A stretch of DNA of 64,000 bases from Leucobacter komagatae (GTDB lineage: Bacteria > Actinomycetota > Actinomycetes > Actinomycetales > Microbacteriaceae), in NCBI RefSeq assembly GCF_006716085.1, contig NZ_VFON01000001.1, forward strand, positions 310,001 to 374,000, in the 5' to 3' direction. The position numbers and the translations under genes are program-made. This document shows, piece by piece, positions 36,305 to 45,364 of the stretch; the first letter of the stretch is position 1, and every line of letters starts with the position of its first letter. The notes under the pieces were generated by a model. The model did not search any database and was not told where the DNA came from. It saw only the letters and a program-made list of their open reading frames with translations.

Positions 36305-37089
36305 GCGAGGCGGGAACGCGCGGGCAGACCCTGCTCGCGGCGCGGCGGGTCGTCGTCAAGGTGGGATCCTCGTCCGTGTCCGGCGACAATGCAGGCCAGA
36401 TCCCCGTCCTCGTTGATTCACTCGCGCGCCTCCGCGCCGCCGGCGCCGAGGTGATCCTCGTCTCCAGCGGCGCGATCGCGACCGGCGTGCCGTTCTTGAA
36501 CATCGACGCGCGGCCCGACGACCTGGCGACCCAGCAGGCCGCGGCCGCGGTGGGCCAGAACATTCTCGTGAACCGCTACCAGCGCGCGCTGAGCAGCCAC
36601 GACCTCGTCGCGGGGCAGGTGCTCCTCACCGCGCACGACATGGAGAACCCGACCCACCGCGGCAACGCGCGTCGCGCGCTCGAGCGGCTGCTCGCCCTCG
36701 GCACCGTGCCGATCATCAACGAGAACGATACGGTCGCAACCCACGAGATCCGCTTCGGTGACAACGACAGGCTCGCCGCGCTCGTTGCCCGACTTGTCGA
36801 GGCTGACCAGCTCGTGCTGCTCTCCGACATCGACGCCCTCTACACCGCGCCGCCGGAGGTTGTCGGCGCGGAGCGGATCGCGAGCGTGCCCTACGGCGAC
36901 CCGCTTGATGGGGTTCGCATTGGCGAGAGCCAGTCGGGCTGGGGCACCGGGGGAGCGGCCACCAAGGTGCAGGCGGCCCGGCTCGCCGCTGACGCGGGCA
37001 CTACCGTGCTGCTCACCGAGGCGCGGCTGCTCGCCGCGGTGCTCGACGGTGCTGATCACGGGACGCTCTTCGGCGCCGCTTCTCGCTAG
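36301..37089 (+). CDS. proB: Glutamate 5-kinase, without PUA domain
   Basis: 262 residues, first step of proline synthesis. Amino-acid kinase fold: [45 protein letters not shown] (key part NENDTVAT...FGDNDRLAA), and [13 protein letters not shown]. coli-type ProB (about 370 residues) has a C-terminal PUA domain; here the protein stops after the kinase domain with no frameshift, so it is probably the natural short form. GTG start overlaps the obgE stop. Confidence 0.93.
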   Translation: MSEAGTRGQTLLAARRVVVKVGSSSVSGDNAGQIPVLVDSLARLRAAGAEVILVSSGAIATGVPFLNIDARPDDLATQQAAAAVGQNILVNRYQRALSSHDLVAGQVLLTAHDMENPTHRGNARRALERLLALGTVPIINENDTVATHEIRFGDNDRLAALVARLVEADQLVLLSDIDALYTAPPEVVGAERIASVPYGDPLDGVRIGESQSGWGTGGAATKVQAARLAADAGTTVLLTEARLLAAVLDGADHGTLFGAASR

Positions 37090-37112
37090 CCCGCGCGGGC
37101 TAGAATGGCGTC

Positions 37113-38363
37113 ATGTCTAGCAATGATGCCTTCGTTGATCTCCTGACCCGCGCGAAGCAGGCGTCGCGCAAACTCGCGACCGCCACGACCGCGACGAAGA
37201 ACGCCGCGCTCGAGGATATGGCGCGCGCGCTCGAGGGCGCGATCCCGGAAATCATTGCGGCAAACGAGCTTGACCTCGCCCGCGGCGTCGAGAACAACAT
37301 CGGCGACGGGCTGCTCGACAGGCTGAGGCTCGACGAAGAACGCATCCTCGGGCTAGCGGCGGCCGTTCGCGAGATCATCGCGCTCCCCGACCCGGTCGGC
37401 CAGATCGTGCGCGGCAGCACGCTGCCCAACGGGATCACGATCGCCCAGACGCGGGTGCCCTTTGGCGTGGTTGGCGCGATTTATGAGGCGCGGCCGAATG
37501 TGACCGTCGATATTGCGGCGCTCGCGCTGAAGAGCGGCAACGGGGCGGTCCTCCGGGGTGGCTCTGCGGCGGAGAACTCGAACCGCGTGCTCGTGCGGCT
37601 CATCCAGGAGTCGGTCAGGCGGAGCGGCATCGACGGCAACGCATTTCAGACGATTGACCCGTTCGGGCGTGAGGGCGCGGGGCGCCTCATGCGGGCCCGC
37701 GGGTACGTGGATGTGCTCATTCCCCGCGGCAGCGCTGGCCTCATCTCGACGGTCGTGAACGAGTCAACGGTGCCCGTGATTGAAACCGGCGCCGGTATTG
37801 TCCACGTCTACGTCGACGCCTCGGCCGACTTTGATATGGCGCACTCGATCGTCGTGAACGCGAAGACCCACAGGCCGAGCGTCTGCAACTCTGCCGAAAC
37901 GCTGCTCGTGCACGCCGACCAGGTGGGGGAACTGCTTCCGAGCATTCTCGCGGTGCTCGAGCAGCGCGGTGTCGTGCTGTATGGCGACGAGCGCGCGCGG
38001 GCGGCCGGCGCACGCGAGGCCGCGACCGACGAAACCTGGGCGACCGAGCACCTCGACCTTGCGATGGGGGTGCGTGTCGTGGATTCGCTTGACGAAGCGA
38101 TCGCACACATCGATACTTACTCGACGAAGCACACCGAGTCGATCGTGACGAGCGATTTCGCGAACGCCGAGCGCTTCCTCGCCGAGGTCGACTCCGCCGT
38201 GGTGATGGTGAACTCCTCGACCAGGTTCACTGACGGCGGTGAGTTCGGGTTCGGCGCCGAAGTGGGCATTTCCACCCAGAAGATGCACGCGCGCGGCCCG
38301 ATGGGGCTCGCGGAACTCACGAGCACGAAGTGGCTTGTGCGTGGCACTGGGCAGATTCGCTAG
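37113..38363 (+). CDS. proA: Gamma-glutamyl phosphate reductase
   Basis: 416 residues, second step of proline synthesis, NADPH-dependent, ALDH-like fold. Landmarks: IYEARPNVTVDIAALALKSGNGAVLRGG (key GALKSGN-like part ALKSGNGAVLRGG), VIETGAGIVHVYVD, the catalytic Cys in KTHRPSVCNSAETLL, and SSTRFTDGGEFGFGAEVGIST shortened as FTDGGEFGFGAEVG. It lies 23 bp after proB, its pathway partner. Confidence 0.96.
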   Translation: MSSNDAFVDLLTRAKQASRKLATATTATKNAALEDMARALEGAIPEIIAANELDLARGVENNIGDGLLDRLRLDEERILGLAAAVREIIALPDPVGQIVRGSTLPNGITIAQTRVPFGVVGAIYEARPNVTVDIAALALKSGNGAVLRGGSAAENSNRVLVRLIQESVRRSGIDGNAFQTIDPFGREGAGRLMRARGYVDVLIPRGSAGLISTVVNESTVPVIETGAGIVHVYVDASADFDMAHSIVVNAKTHRPSVCNSAETLLVHADQVGELLPSILAVLEQRGVVLYGDERARAAGAREAATDETWATEHLDLAMGVRVVDSLDEAIAHIDTYSTKHTESIVTSDFANAERFLAEVDSAVVMVNSSTRFTDGGEFGFGAEVGISTQKMHARGPMGLAELTSTKWLVRGTGQIR

Positions 38364-38420
38364 CCAAACCCTGTAGGCTTGTAGTAAGTATTTCTGCCAT
38401 AGGAAAGGTCAGGGCTCTTC

Positions 38421-38630
38421 ATGTCATTTGCAGCCACGATTGCAGCAGCCGAGGGCGCAAGCCACGTCGTTACCGAGCTTCCGATGCCCGCTCCCGTGTA
38501 TGGCGTCATCGTCTTCTCGCTGTTCGTTGTTTCAGCGCTTGTGGTGTTCTCGTTCCGTGACGTCGCAAACCGCCACGCTGAGAAGGCCGCCGCCTACGCC
38601 CGCGAGCACGGTGAGGCGCAGCAGCACTAA
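38421..38630 (+). CDS. Small single-TM membrane protein
   Basis: 69 residues: short N-terminus, one TM helix ([20 protein letters not shown], about 26-45), and a charged tail ([24 protein letters not shown]; key [13 protein letters not shown]). Small proteins of this type sit between proA and nadD in related actinobacteria. Function unknown. AAGGTC precedes the ATG; the gene ends two bases before the GTG of nadD, so the two are probably coupled. Confidence 0.75.
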   Translation: MSFAATIAAAEGASHVVTELPMPAPVYGVIVFSLFVVSALVVFSFRDVANRHAEKAAAYAREHGEAQQH

Positions 38631-38632
38631 TC

Positions 38633-39232
38633 GTGGCTAGTCGGCGACGTGTGGGGGTGATGGGCGGCACCTTCGACCCAATTCACCATGGCCACCTCGT
38701 CGCCGCTAGCGAGGTAGCGAAGAGCTTTGACCTTGACGAGGTCGTGTTCGTGCCAACGGGGCAGCCCTGGCAGAAGAGCAATGTCTCTGAGAGCGAGCAC
38801 CGATACCTGATGACCGTCATCGCGACGGCATCAAACCCGCAGTTCACCGTGAGCCGTGTCGATGTCGACCGCGATGGGCCGACCTACACGGTCGACACGC
38901 TGCGGGACTTGAAGCGGCTCATGCCCGACGCAGAGCTGTTCTTCATCTCTGGGGCGGACGCGGTGCAGCAGATCGTGAGTTGGAAAGACGTTGAGCAGCT
39001 GTGGGAGCTTGCTCACTTCATCGCCGTTTCACGGCCCGGTCACGAGCTGTCCCTGTCGGGGCTTTCGCACGACAACGTAAGCATGCTAGAAATTCCGGCG
39101 CTGTCTATTTCCTCTACAGACTGTAGGGAACGGGTATCGAGAGGTTACCCTGTGTGGTACCTAGTACCTGATGGGGTAGTGCAGTACATCGCCAAGCACG
39201 GCTTGTATTCCGAGGAAGCGACTAATAGATGA
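38633..39232 (+). CDS. nadD: Nicotinate-nucleotide adenylyltransferase
   Basis: 199 residues, NaMN + ATP to NaAD. The nucleotidyltransferase motif [18 protein letters not shown] (with HxGH) is at the start; [19 protein letters not shown] and the [11 protein letters not shown] motif (usual ISST-x-IR) follow. Length is normal. GTG start. Its TGA overlaps the ATG of the acidic membrane protein (39229-39232). Confidence 0.95.
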   Translation: MASRRRVGVMGGTFDPIHHGHLVAASEVAKSFDLDEVVFVPTGQPWQKSNVSESEHRYLMTVIATASNPQFTVSRVDVDRDGPTYTVDTLRDLKRLMPDAELFFISGADAVQQIVSWKDVEQLWELAHFIAVSRPGHELSLSGLSHDNVSMLEIPALSISSTDCRERVSRGYPVWYLVPDGVVQYIAKHGLYSEEATNR

Positions 39233-40653
39233 GTGAGCAAGAGCACGAACGGCCCTTGACGCGGCGCGAGATGCGCCTGCGCGAGCAGGCCGAACGCGAG
39301 GGCGTCGATTCGATCGAAGACATTGTCGCGAGCGAAGAGGCCGCGGCAGCCGAGGGGGCAGTCGTCGCGGAGCCAAGCGCAGTTGATCTCGGCAGCATCG
39401 AGATTGATCCGCTCAACCCAGACGGCACGCCCCGTACCCGGCGCGAGATGCGCGAACTGCGGGAGGCAGCGGCGGCAGAGCTGCTCGCCGCGCAGCGGGA
39501 CGAGGATCAGGCGGACGAGGATCCGGTCGAGGAGCCCGCGAGCGACGTCGGTAAGGCAGATGCCACGGAGGCAGACGCTGCGGAGGCAGACACCCCGGAG
39601 GCGCTGCTCACTCCCGACGATTCCTACGGTGCGCCGACCGAGGCGCTGAGCCTCGAAGACCTGCCGCAGGCCGGCGCATCCGAGGCCGCTGAGGGTGAGG
39701 TTGAGCCCGAGCTCGACGCGCCGACGGAGGCCTTCACGCTCGAGGAGATGCTCGACGCTGCGGAGCCGAAGTCGCCGACCGGAGACGCCGAGGCCGTCGC
39801 GAACCTGTTTGCGACCGAGCCGAACGCGATCATCGATGTTGACGCTGATATTGCTGATATTGACGAAGCTGAGGCCGTGGAGGCTGAGGCTGTTGAGGTC
39901 GTCGAGACTGTAGAGCCCGTCGAAGCTGCAGAGCCCGTCGAAGAACCCGTCGTTGAAGTCGTTGAAGAGATCGACGTCGAGCTCGTCGCCGAGGACCTTA
40001 ATGCCAGCGCCATTGAGGTTGAAGCAGAGGCTGAGGTCGAAGCTGACGAAGAGGCTGATCGCGACGCCGGCACCGACACTGGTACCGATACCGCCGGCTA
40101 CTCGTTCCCTGACATCCAGCCGCCCGAGGAGTGGCGCTCGGTATTCGATGACCCCTCGCGTGCGGCGAACATCTCCGCGCCGGGCGACTCGGGCGACTTT
40201 GACGACCTCATCTCCCGCGCGGTTGCGCAGGAGGGGAGTACTGGCGGTACCGGCGCCTCGGCGCTGATCCTGCCCTCGCATCCCGGCGACACCGGTGGCC
40301 TGACAGGCCCGCTGGGCGCGACCGGCGAGCTTTTCGTGACAGGGTCGATCGAGCTCCCGAAGTCGATGGGGGAGACTGGCGGACACTCGGGTATTCACGA
40401 CTCGATTGATTTCGACCCGTTCCTTTCGGGGGAGGCGCCCGGGTCGATCGCGTCGTCGACGGAGTCTGGGCCGATGCCCGTCTCCGCGCTGAGCGCCGTC
40501 AGCGCGCGTCGCCGGCCCGAGGTGCCCGTCGTCGCCGAGCCGACGAAGGATCGCAGCAAGATGCCGCTGATCCTCGCTCTTTCGGGTGGCGGCTTGATTG
40601 TCGTCGTCATCGGCGTCGTGGTGTTTGCCGCGACGCAGGGATTCTTTAACTAA
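39229..40653 (+). CDS. Acidic single-TM membrane protein between nadD and rsfS
   Basis: 474 residues, not a recognised enzyme. Residues 4-20 and 65-85 carry a duplicated basic motif ([12 protein letters not shown] and [12 protein letters not shown]). The middle (85-290) is extremely Glu/Asp/Ala/Val-rich, with slippage-like repeats of [12 protein letters not shown]. The 290-440 region is Gly/Ser-rich with [19 protein letters not shown] basic stretch ([15 protein letters not shown]) precedes a C-terminal TM helix ([22 protein letters not shown]). Only a short tail is outside, so the bulk is cytoplasmic. Homologues occupy this position in Microbacteriaceae. Confidence 0.75.
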   Translation: MSEQEHERPLTRREMRLREQAEREGVDSIEDIVASEEAAAAEGAVVAEPSAVDLGSIEIDPLNPDGTPRTRREMRELREAAAAELLAAQRDEDQADEDPVEEPASDVGKADATEADAAEADTPEALLTPDDSYGAPTEALSLEDLPQAGASEAAEGEVEPELDAPTEAFTLEEMLDAAEPKSPTGDAEAVANLFATEPNAIIDVDADIADIDEAEAVEAEAVEVVETVEPVEAAEPVEEPVVEVVEEIDVELVAEDLNASAIEVEAEAEVEADEEADRDAGTDTGTDTAGYSFPDIQPPEEWRSVFDDPSRAANISAPGDSGDFDDLISRAVAQEGSTGGTGASALILPSHPGDTGGLTGPLGATGELFVTGSIELPKSMGETGGHSGIHDSIDFDPFLSGEAPGSIASSTESGPMPVSALSAVSARRRPEVPVVAEPTKDRSKMPLILALSGGGLIVVVIGVVVFAATQGFFN

Positions 40654-40672
40654 TACCTTGAGAGGTACACAC

Positions 40673-41050
40673 GTGGCAGAAGCACGAGACTTGCTGGCCG
40701 ACTTGCAGATCGCTGTGCGCGCTGCCGATAGCAAGGGGGCAATTGCTCCCGTTGCGCTGAACGTTGGCGAGCACTTCGGGTACGCGGACGCGTTCCTCAT
40801 CGTGACCGGCAGTGTTGAGCGGAACGTGCAGGCGATCTCGGATGAGATCGAGCGCGAGATGAACGAGGCTGGCGTTCGCACGATCAGGCGCGAGGGCCGC
40901 GAAGGTGGCCGCTGGGTGCTCCTCGACTTCGGCGACATCATGGTGCACGTCTTCCATCAGGAAGAGCGCGACTTCTACCAGCTCGAACGGCTGTGGCACG
41001 ATTCTCCCGTCATCGACACTGCGTCGATGATCGAGGTCGCCGCCCAGTAA
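40673..41050 (+). CDS. rsfS: Ribosomal silencing factor RsfS
   Basis: 125 residues. The family core VTGSVERNVQAISDEIE, RREGREGGRWVLLDFGDIMVHVFHQEERDFYQLERLW (key WVLLDFGDIMVHVFHQEERDFY) is exact. RsfS binds L14 and blocks subunit joining during starvation. GTG 40673 has AGAGG seven bases upstream; the frame is open upstream to 40598 but inside the preceding gene. The nadD-rsfS linkage is typical. Confidence 0.95.
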   Translation: MAEARDLLADLQIAVRAADSKGAIAPVALNVGEHFGYADAFLIVTGSVERNVQAISDEIEREMNEAGVRTIRREGREGGRWVLLDFGDIMVHVFHQEERDFYQLERLWHDSPVIDTASMIEVAAQ

Positions 41051-41076
41051 TTCGTGCCGGTTCCGGGCGCGTCGAT

Positions 41077-41137
41077 TTGCTTCGTGCGATCCGGGCTGGT
41101 GTAGAATAGAAGAGTTGTCGGGCGAGCATTCGCCCGA
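41077..41137 (+). promoter_or_regulatory. tRNA-Ala promoter and leader hairpin
   Basis: TTGCTT (41077-41082) and TAGAAT (41102-41107) form a candidate promoter with 19-bp spacing. Just downstream is a perfect hairpin TCGGGCGA (41118-41125), GCAT, TCGCCCGA (41130-41137), nine bases before the mature tRNA. Confidence 0.5.
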
Positions 41138-41146
41138 CTTCCATGA

Positions 41147-41219
41147 GGGTCTGTGGCGCAGTTGGTAGCGCACCTGCATGGCATGCAGGGGGTCAGGGGT
41201 TCGAATCCCCTCAGATCCA
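41147..41219 (+). tRNA. tRNA-Ala (anticodon GGC)
   Basis: 73 nt. Acceptor GGGTCTG pairs with CAGATCC (one G-T pair), anticodon stem CCTGC/GCAGG with loop ATGGCAT gives GGC, T-arm AGGGGTTCGAATCCCCT. CCA is not encoded. Confidence 0.93.
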
Positions 41220-41226
41220 CGTACTG

Positions 41227-41258
41227 AAGCCTCCTACTCGATGAGTTGGGGGCTTTTG
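41227..41258 (+). terminator. Terminator downstream of tRNA-Ala
   Basis: AAGCC (41227-41231) pairs with GGCTT (41251-41255); inner ACTC/GAGT; T-rich end. The rest of 41259-41452 holds a short GCTGT repeat and no gene. Confidence 0.6.
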
Positions 41259-41452
41259 GCGTTTTTGGAGCTGTGCTGTGCTGTGCTGGCCTGGCTGGAG
41301 CTGCTGGTCTCACTGCGGTGACCTGTGGTCTCTCCGCGGCCCCGCTCGGCTGACGTAGATGCAGTGCCGGGAATGGGGCCTCCGTAGGCTGGTGGGATGC
41401 ATGGGCGGGAAGATCAGCGAGTATCGTCAACATCTGGCAGGCTCATTCAGGC

Positions 41453-43133
41453 TTGGAGCGGCCGTGGCTGGCCGCGTACGCCGACGGGGTGCGCTCTGAT
41501 ATCGACCCGGTCACCCAGACACTTCCGGAGGCGTTGAATGCGAGCGCAAAGCAGTTTTCGAAGCATGTTGCGCTGGAGTGCTTTGGGCGGACCACAAACT
41601 ATCGAGACCTGCATGTGCAGGTCGAGCGTGCCGCCGGAGGGTTGCGCAAGCTTGGGGCGCGAGCGGGGGACAGGGTCGCGCTTGTGCTTCCCAGCTGCCC
41701 GCAGCATGTTGTAGCGCTCTACGCGGTGCTGCGCTTGGGAGCCGTCGTCGTTGAACACAACCCGTTGTACACGGAGCGCGAGCTTCGCCATCAATTCGAG
41801 GATCACGAAGCCAAAGTAGCCATCGTGTGGGACGTAGTCAGTGGGAAAGTCGATCAGCTCCCAGCGGATGCGTGGACAGAGCGCATCGTCACTGTGAACA
41901 TGACCAAATCGATGCCGACCGCGCAGCAAAATGCGCTTCGCCTCCCGATTCCGGCAGCTCGAGCCGCGCGTAAGAAGCTCACGGTGCGTCTCGCCGCCAA
42001 AGGAAGGCACTCGTGGGAGTCGCTTTTGGGGAAGCGGCTCTCGTCGCGCGTAGCTGGGCCACAGCTCGACGACGTTGCGGTGTTCTAGTACACGAGCGGC
42101 ACGACTGGCATGCTGAAAAGGCGCGATTCTCACGCACGCCTATCTCCGTGCGAACGCGATGCAGGGTCGCGAGTGGTTGCCCGGGTTGCGCGAGGGCAAC
42201 GTGGTGTTCTATGGCGTGCTCCCGCTGTTCCATGCGTGCGGACTGACGCTGTGTCTGACGTTTCCGATGAACGTTGGCGCCCGGCTGGTGCTTTTCCCCA
42301 CCTTTGACGTCGATCTCGTTAAGAAGGCAACGAAGCACTCCCCGCCCACGCTCTTACCCGGTGGGCCTCCGATGTATGACCGTCTCGCCCGCGCGGCGCC
42401 TCACGGTGAGCTAGACCTCTCGACGGTGCGGTTCGCGATTTCCGGAGCGACGCCGCTGCCAGTGTCGACGGTGCAACGTTGGGAGAAGATTAGCGGGGGA
42501 TTGCTTGCGGAGGGCTACGGCATGACGGAGGCGTCTCCGGTTGCGCTCGGTAACCCTGCCGGGCCCACTCGGCGCCCCGGTTCCGTGGGGGTGCCGTTCC
42601 CGAGCACCGATATTCACGTGGTTGAGCCAGATGAGCCGTCGACCGAGGTGGAGACCGGCCAGCCGGGAGAGCTCCTCATCCGCGGCCCGCAGGTCTTTGG
42701 CGGGTATTGGAAACGCCCAGAGGAAACCGCGGAGACGCTGCTGGATGGCGGGTGGCTCCGTACTGGAGACATCGTCACAGTCTCAACGGATGGTTTCGTG
42801 ACTGTCGTCGACCGCCGCAAGGAGTTGATCATCACTGGCGGTTTCAACGTGTCGCCTTCTGAGGTTGAAGAGGTGCTGCTGTCGCACCCAGATATCGAGG
42901 ATGCGGCAGTCGTGTCGCTGCCACGGGGTGATGGGGCTGAGATCGTCGTGGCTGCGATCGTTACCCGGGACGGTGCTGACGTCAATCCCGCGGGTGCGCG
43001 TGACTTCTGCCGGACCAGGCTCGCTGCGTACAAGGTTCCGATGCGGGTGGACCTCGTCGATGAATTGCCGCGGTCGTTGATTGGGAAAGTGTTGCGACGC
43101 GAGGTGCGAGAAATGCTTCTCGTGGACTCCTGA
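41453..43133 (+). pseudogene. Acyl-CoA synthetase (FadD-like), broken by an amber codon and a frameshift
   Basis: An ANL-superfamily ligase in two frames. The first part (41453-42088) ends in LDDVAVF then TAG (42086-42088), directly followed by YTSGTTG, the P-loop, where a Gln normally precedes Tyr (CAG to TAG). About 30 bases later an extra A in AAAA (about 42117-42120) shifts the frame; dropping one A gives MLKGAILTHAYLRANAMQG, then the rest to TGA 43133: EGYGMTEASPVALG, GYWKRPEET, WLRTGDI, ITGGFNVSP and the catalytic Lys in SLIGKVLRREV. Both lesions are within 35 bases. Codon use is less GC-biased than its neighbours. The start TTG 41453 is uncertain. Confidence 0.88.
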
Positions 43134-43374
43134 GACCGGTTGACCAAGATCTCAGCGATGTGCTGCCACGGGGCATCGCCTTGACCCGTGCCAGGGGCCG
43201 CGCTGCGGAGCGATTGCCCTGCGGGCGCGCCGCAGTTGGCGAGGTTCCAGTTGGCATCGTCACCGCATTCGTCGGCGCGCCGAATCTGACTGCGCTAGCG
43301 AGCCTCAGGCGAATGAGTGAGCGGTGACGGCATCTGAACCCGCGCCGTGCAACGCGCAACGCACCAGCACGGCG
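43134..43374. other. Gap between the FadD pseudogene and the lipoprotein gene
   Basis: 240 bp, convergent; no terminator or gene is evident. Confidence 0.4.
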
Positions 43375-44202
43375 CTAGAGCGACGGTACGGGGTGCTCGT
43401 CGCCGTTCGGCAGGCGGCAAGTGGCGTCGCCCGGCTGCGCGTCGGCGAACTCCTCGACGCTCTCCGGGATCCCGTTCGCCACGGTGTACTGCTCGACCCG
43501 CGTGGCACACGCGTCCGGGCTCGCCGCGAGATAGAACGTCGCCGTCTCCTCGCCGTAGCCCGGGTAGCCGTGCTCTTTGCCCCACACCTCGGTCGCGCGC
43601 ACTGCATCGACGCCGACGAGGCGGCTATCGTGCGGCACGTTCGTGTTCAGCGCGCCCGTGAGGAGCACGGCAACCACGCCGAGGTCGGACCTGCCTGCAA
43701 TCGTGGCAGTGTGCTCACCACCACGCAGGATCCTCGTCCGCGAGATCTCGCGCGGCACCTCCTCCGCGCTGATGCCGAGCACGAAGGTGACGAACTCGTC
43801 TTCGGTGTAGCCACGGAAGTGCATCGTGTGGGTCGCCTGGACCACACCGACGAGTACGGGGCGCTTCCCGTCGAGGGTGTACGTGTACTGCTCGCTCGTG
43901 ACGCGGTAGTTCTCGAGGTCGGGGAGCGGCGGCAGTTCTGCGCCGGTGCCGAGCAGAGCGGCCGCGTCGAGCTCAGCGGTCGCATCGTCGGGGAGCAGGA
44001 TCGCGGTGGGCCCGTTGATCCTGCTCTCGGAGACGCTCGCGGCCTCCGCCTCGAACGGGCCGAATTTCGCCGTCTCCTGCGACGGCCCACCGCCTGAAAC
44101 GGAAGAGCTGCACGCGGAGAGGAAGAGTGCGGTCGCTGCGGCCGCTGCGGCGAGAAGAAGGGTGCGGGTGCGAGTGCGGGTGCGGGCTGGGGTCAGATGC
44201 AT
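43375..44202 (-). CDS. Putative lipoprotein paired with a membrane-bound HTH protein
   Basis: 275 residues. A basic N-terminus with a TRTRTRT repeat, a hydrophobic core (LLLAAAAAATALFL) and lipobox LSAC make a clear lipoprotein signal (Cys at about 31). The mature part is Ser/Glu/Asp-rich and has no recognised domain; landmarks are YRVTSEQYTYTLDGKRPVLVGV, HTMHFRGYTEDEFV, GEHTATIAGRSDLGVVAVLLTG (shortened: SEQYTYTLDGKRP, HFRGYTEDEFV, TIAGRSDLGVV) and two C-terminal Cys (DACATR, DATCRLP). It is anchored by Lgt processing. Its ATG lies inside the end of the HTH gene (10-bp overlap, 44193-44202), so the two are co-translated. Confidence 0.75.
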   Translation of the reverse strand: MHLTPARTRTRTRTLLLAAAAAATALFLSACSSSVSGGGPSQETAKFGPFEAEAASVSESRINGPTAILLPDDATAELDAAALLGTGAELPPLPDLENYRVTSEQYTYTLDGKRPVLVGVVQATHTMHFRGYTEDEFVTFVLGISAEEVPREISRTRILRGGEHTATIAGRSDLGVVAVLLTGALNTNVPHDSRLVGVDAVRATEVWGKEHGYPGYGEETATFYLAASPDACATRVEQYTVANGIPESVEEFADAQPGDATCRLPNGDEHPVPSL

Positions 44203-45035
44203 AGCTTGGGCCCGAGGTCTTCCGTCTTGCCGTCGACGGTGATCGTCGCTTGGCCGCAAATGCGAGCCGCGGTGTCGGGCTCGATGATCATCGGGGTATA
44301 GAGCGACTGCAGGCCGATGTCGGTGCGCGACTGCGCGCGCTCGCTGTCGGGGTCATCGAGCGGCCACACCCGCATCGTCATCGTATTTCCCTCGGTCTTG
44401 TTGTCGTAGCGGGTCACCCTGCCCCACACCGCCATGCAGTTGTTCGAGTACATGAGCTGCACGTGCACCTCGTTGTCGAGGCGAGCCTCCGACGCGGCGA
44501 TCACCGCGTCGTCGCGGCAGCTCGTGAGCATCGGGTCGATCCCGTCGGCCGCGGGGCTAAGGTGACGGCTCGCCGCGTCCGCGCTCGACGATGGCGCCGC
44601 GAGCGCGCCGACCGTCAGGCCGGTGATGAGCGCCGCGACGGCTGCGGCGCCTCCAGCGATGGCGATGGTTTGACCGAGCGAGAACCTTTTGCTCGGTGCG
44701 CCGGCTTCTCCCGCGGGCTCGGCGCTGGAGCCGCCCGGCGCGAGCGCGGCTCGGCGCGCGCGCCACTCCTTCAGGTTCCCGCCGAACAGCGTGACAAGCT
44801 TGAGGACCGTGTTCTCAGTGGGAAGGATCTTCCCGGCGAGCGCAACCGAGATCACACTCTTCGAGATCCCGGTCTGGTCGCTGATGGCGGCCAGGGTCGG
44901 GTTTCCCGAGGCGATCTTCAGGTCGCGTAGCGCTTCGGCGAAGGCCTCGACCGAGTCGCCTGGGGTGGCAGACTCGGGGGAACCAGGCGCCCCGTCGCGC
45001 GTCGCACTGGCTTCTGACGGCGCAGCGTTCAACAT
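44193..45035 (-). CDS. Membrane-anchored HTH protein with extracytoplasmic DUF2690-like domain
   Basis: 280 residues. An N-terminal XRE-like HTH (about 28-90: LAAISDQTGISKSVISVALAG, LVTLFGGNLKEWRARR), a basic/Pro linker, one TM helix (IAIAGGAAAVAALITGLTVGAL, about 127-148), then an extracytoplasmic domain with Cys near LTSCRDDAVIAASEARL, the central MYSNNCMAVWGRVTRYDN and YTPMI, ending LGPKLCI. This resembles DUF2690 proteins of Streptomyces. The architecture suggests a one-component sensor that binds DNA from the membrane. GGAGGAG lies upstream of the ATG. Ligand unknown. Confidence 0.8.
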   Translation of the reverse strand: MLNAAPSEASATRDGAPGSPESATPGDSVEAFAEALRDLKIASGNPTLAAISDQTGISKSVISVALAGKILPTENTVLKLVTLFGGNLKEWRARRAALAPGGSSAEPAGEAGAPSKRFSLGQTIAIAGGAAAVAALITGLTVGALAAPSSSADAASRHLSPAADGIDPMLTSCRDDAVIAASEARLDNEVHVQLMYSNNCMAVWGRVTRYDNKTEGNTMTMRVWPLDDPDSERAQSRTDIGLQSLYTPMIIEPDTAARICGQATITVDGKTEDLGPKLCI

Positions 45036-45051
45036 GTACTCCTCCAGAGTG

Positions 45052-45071
45052 GCGTTCGAGTGTTCGAACGC
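45052..45071. promoter_or_regulatory. Palindrome 1 upstream of the HTH-lipoprotein operon
   Basis: GCGTTCGA and TCGAACGC, perfect 8-bp arms around GTGT, 17 bases upstream of the HTH gene start. Shares CGTTCGAGTG with palindrome 2. Confidence 0.6.
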
Positions 45072-45210
45072 TTTCGTCCGGTGATCCGGAAATCGTGAAT
45101 AGCGTCTTCAGCTCAAGGATAGGCGGCGCTGAGGTAACTCTCAGGCTTGGGGCCCCTCGGCCGAGGGGTGCAGGCATGAGTTCCGCATGATTCCGCGGGT
45201 TTCGATATTC

Positions 45211-45227
45211 CGTTCGAGTGCCGAACG
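45211..45227. promoter_or_regulatory. Palindrome 2 in the same divergent region
   Basis: CGTTCG and CGAACG around AGTGC. It repeats the core CGTTCGAGTG-CGAACG of palindrome 1 about 155 bp away. The remaining sequence between 45036 and 45364 has no gene. Confidence 0.55.
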
Positions 45228-45364
45228 CCCGCGGAAGGCCCCGTTCTTCGTCCCGTTGGCGGGTGCCCCCGGCCCTGGACTACCGGTTCTGGCCGCTAAC
45301 CGCTGTTGCCAATTGCGCGATTTTCACTAGCGGGCGGCCGCCTCACACCGATACAGTGCCGAAC

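Noticed and set aside
45052..45071. LexA/SOS box reading of the TTCGAGTGTTCGAA palindrome
   Set aside because: The actinobacterial SOS box has CGAAC-N4-GTTCG. Here the half sites run in the opposite order (GTTCGA then TCGAAC) and spacing differs.
45218..45364. Longer N-terminus for the GrpB-GNAT protein
   Set aside because: Upstream frame is basic and low-complexity and passes through the palindrome region and the likely -10 element.
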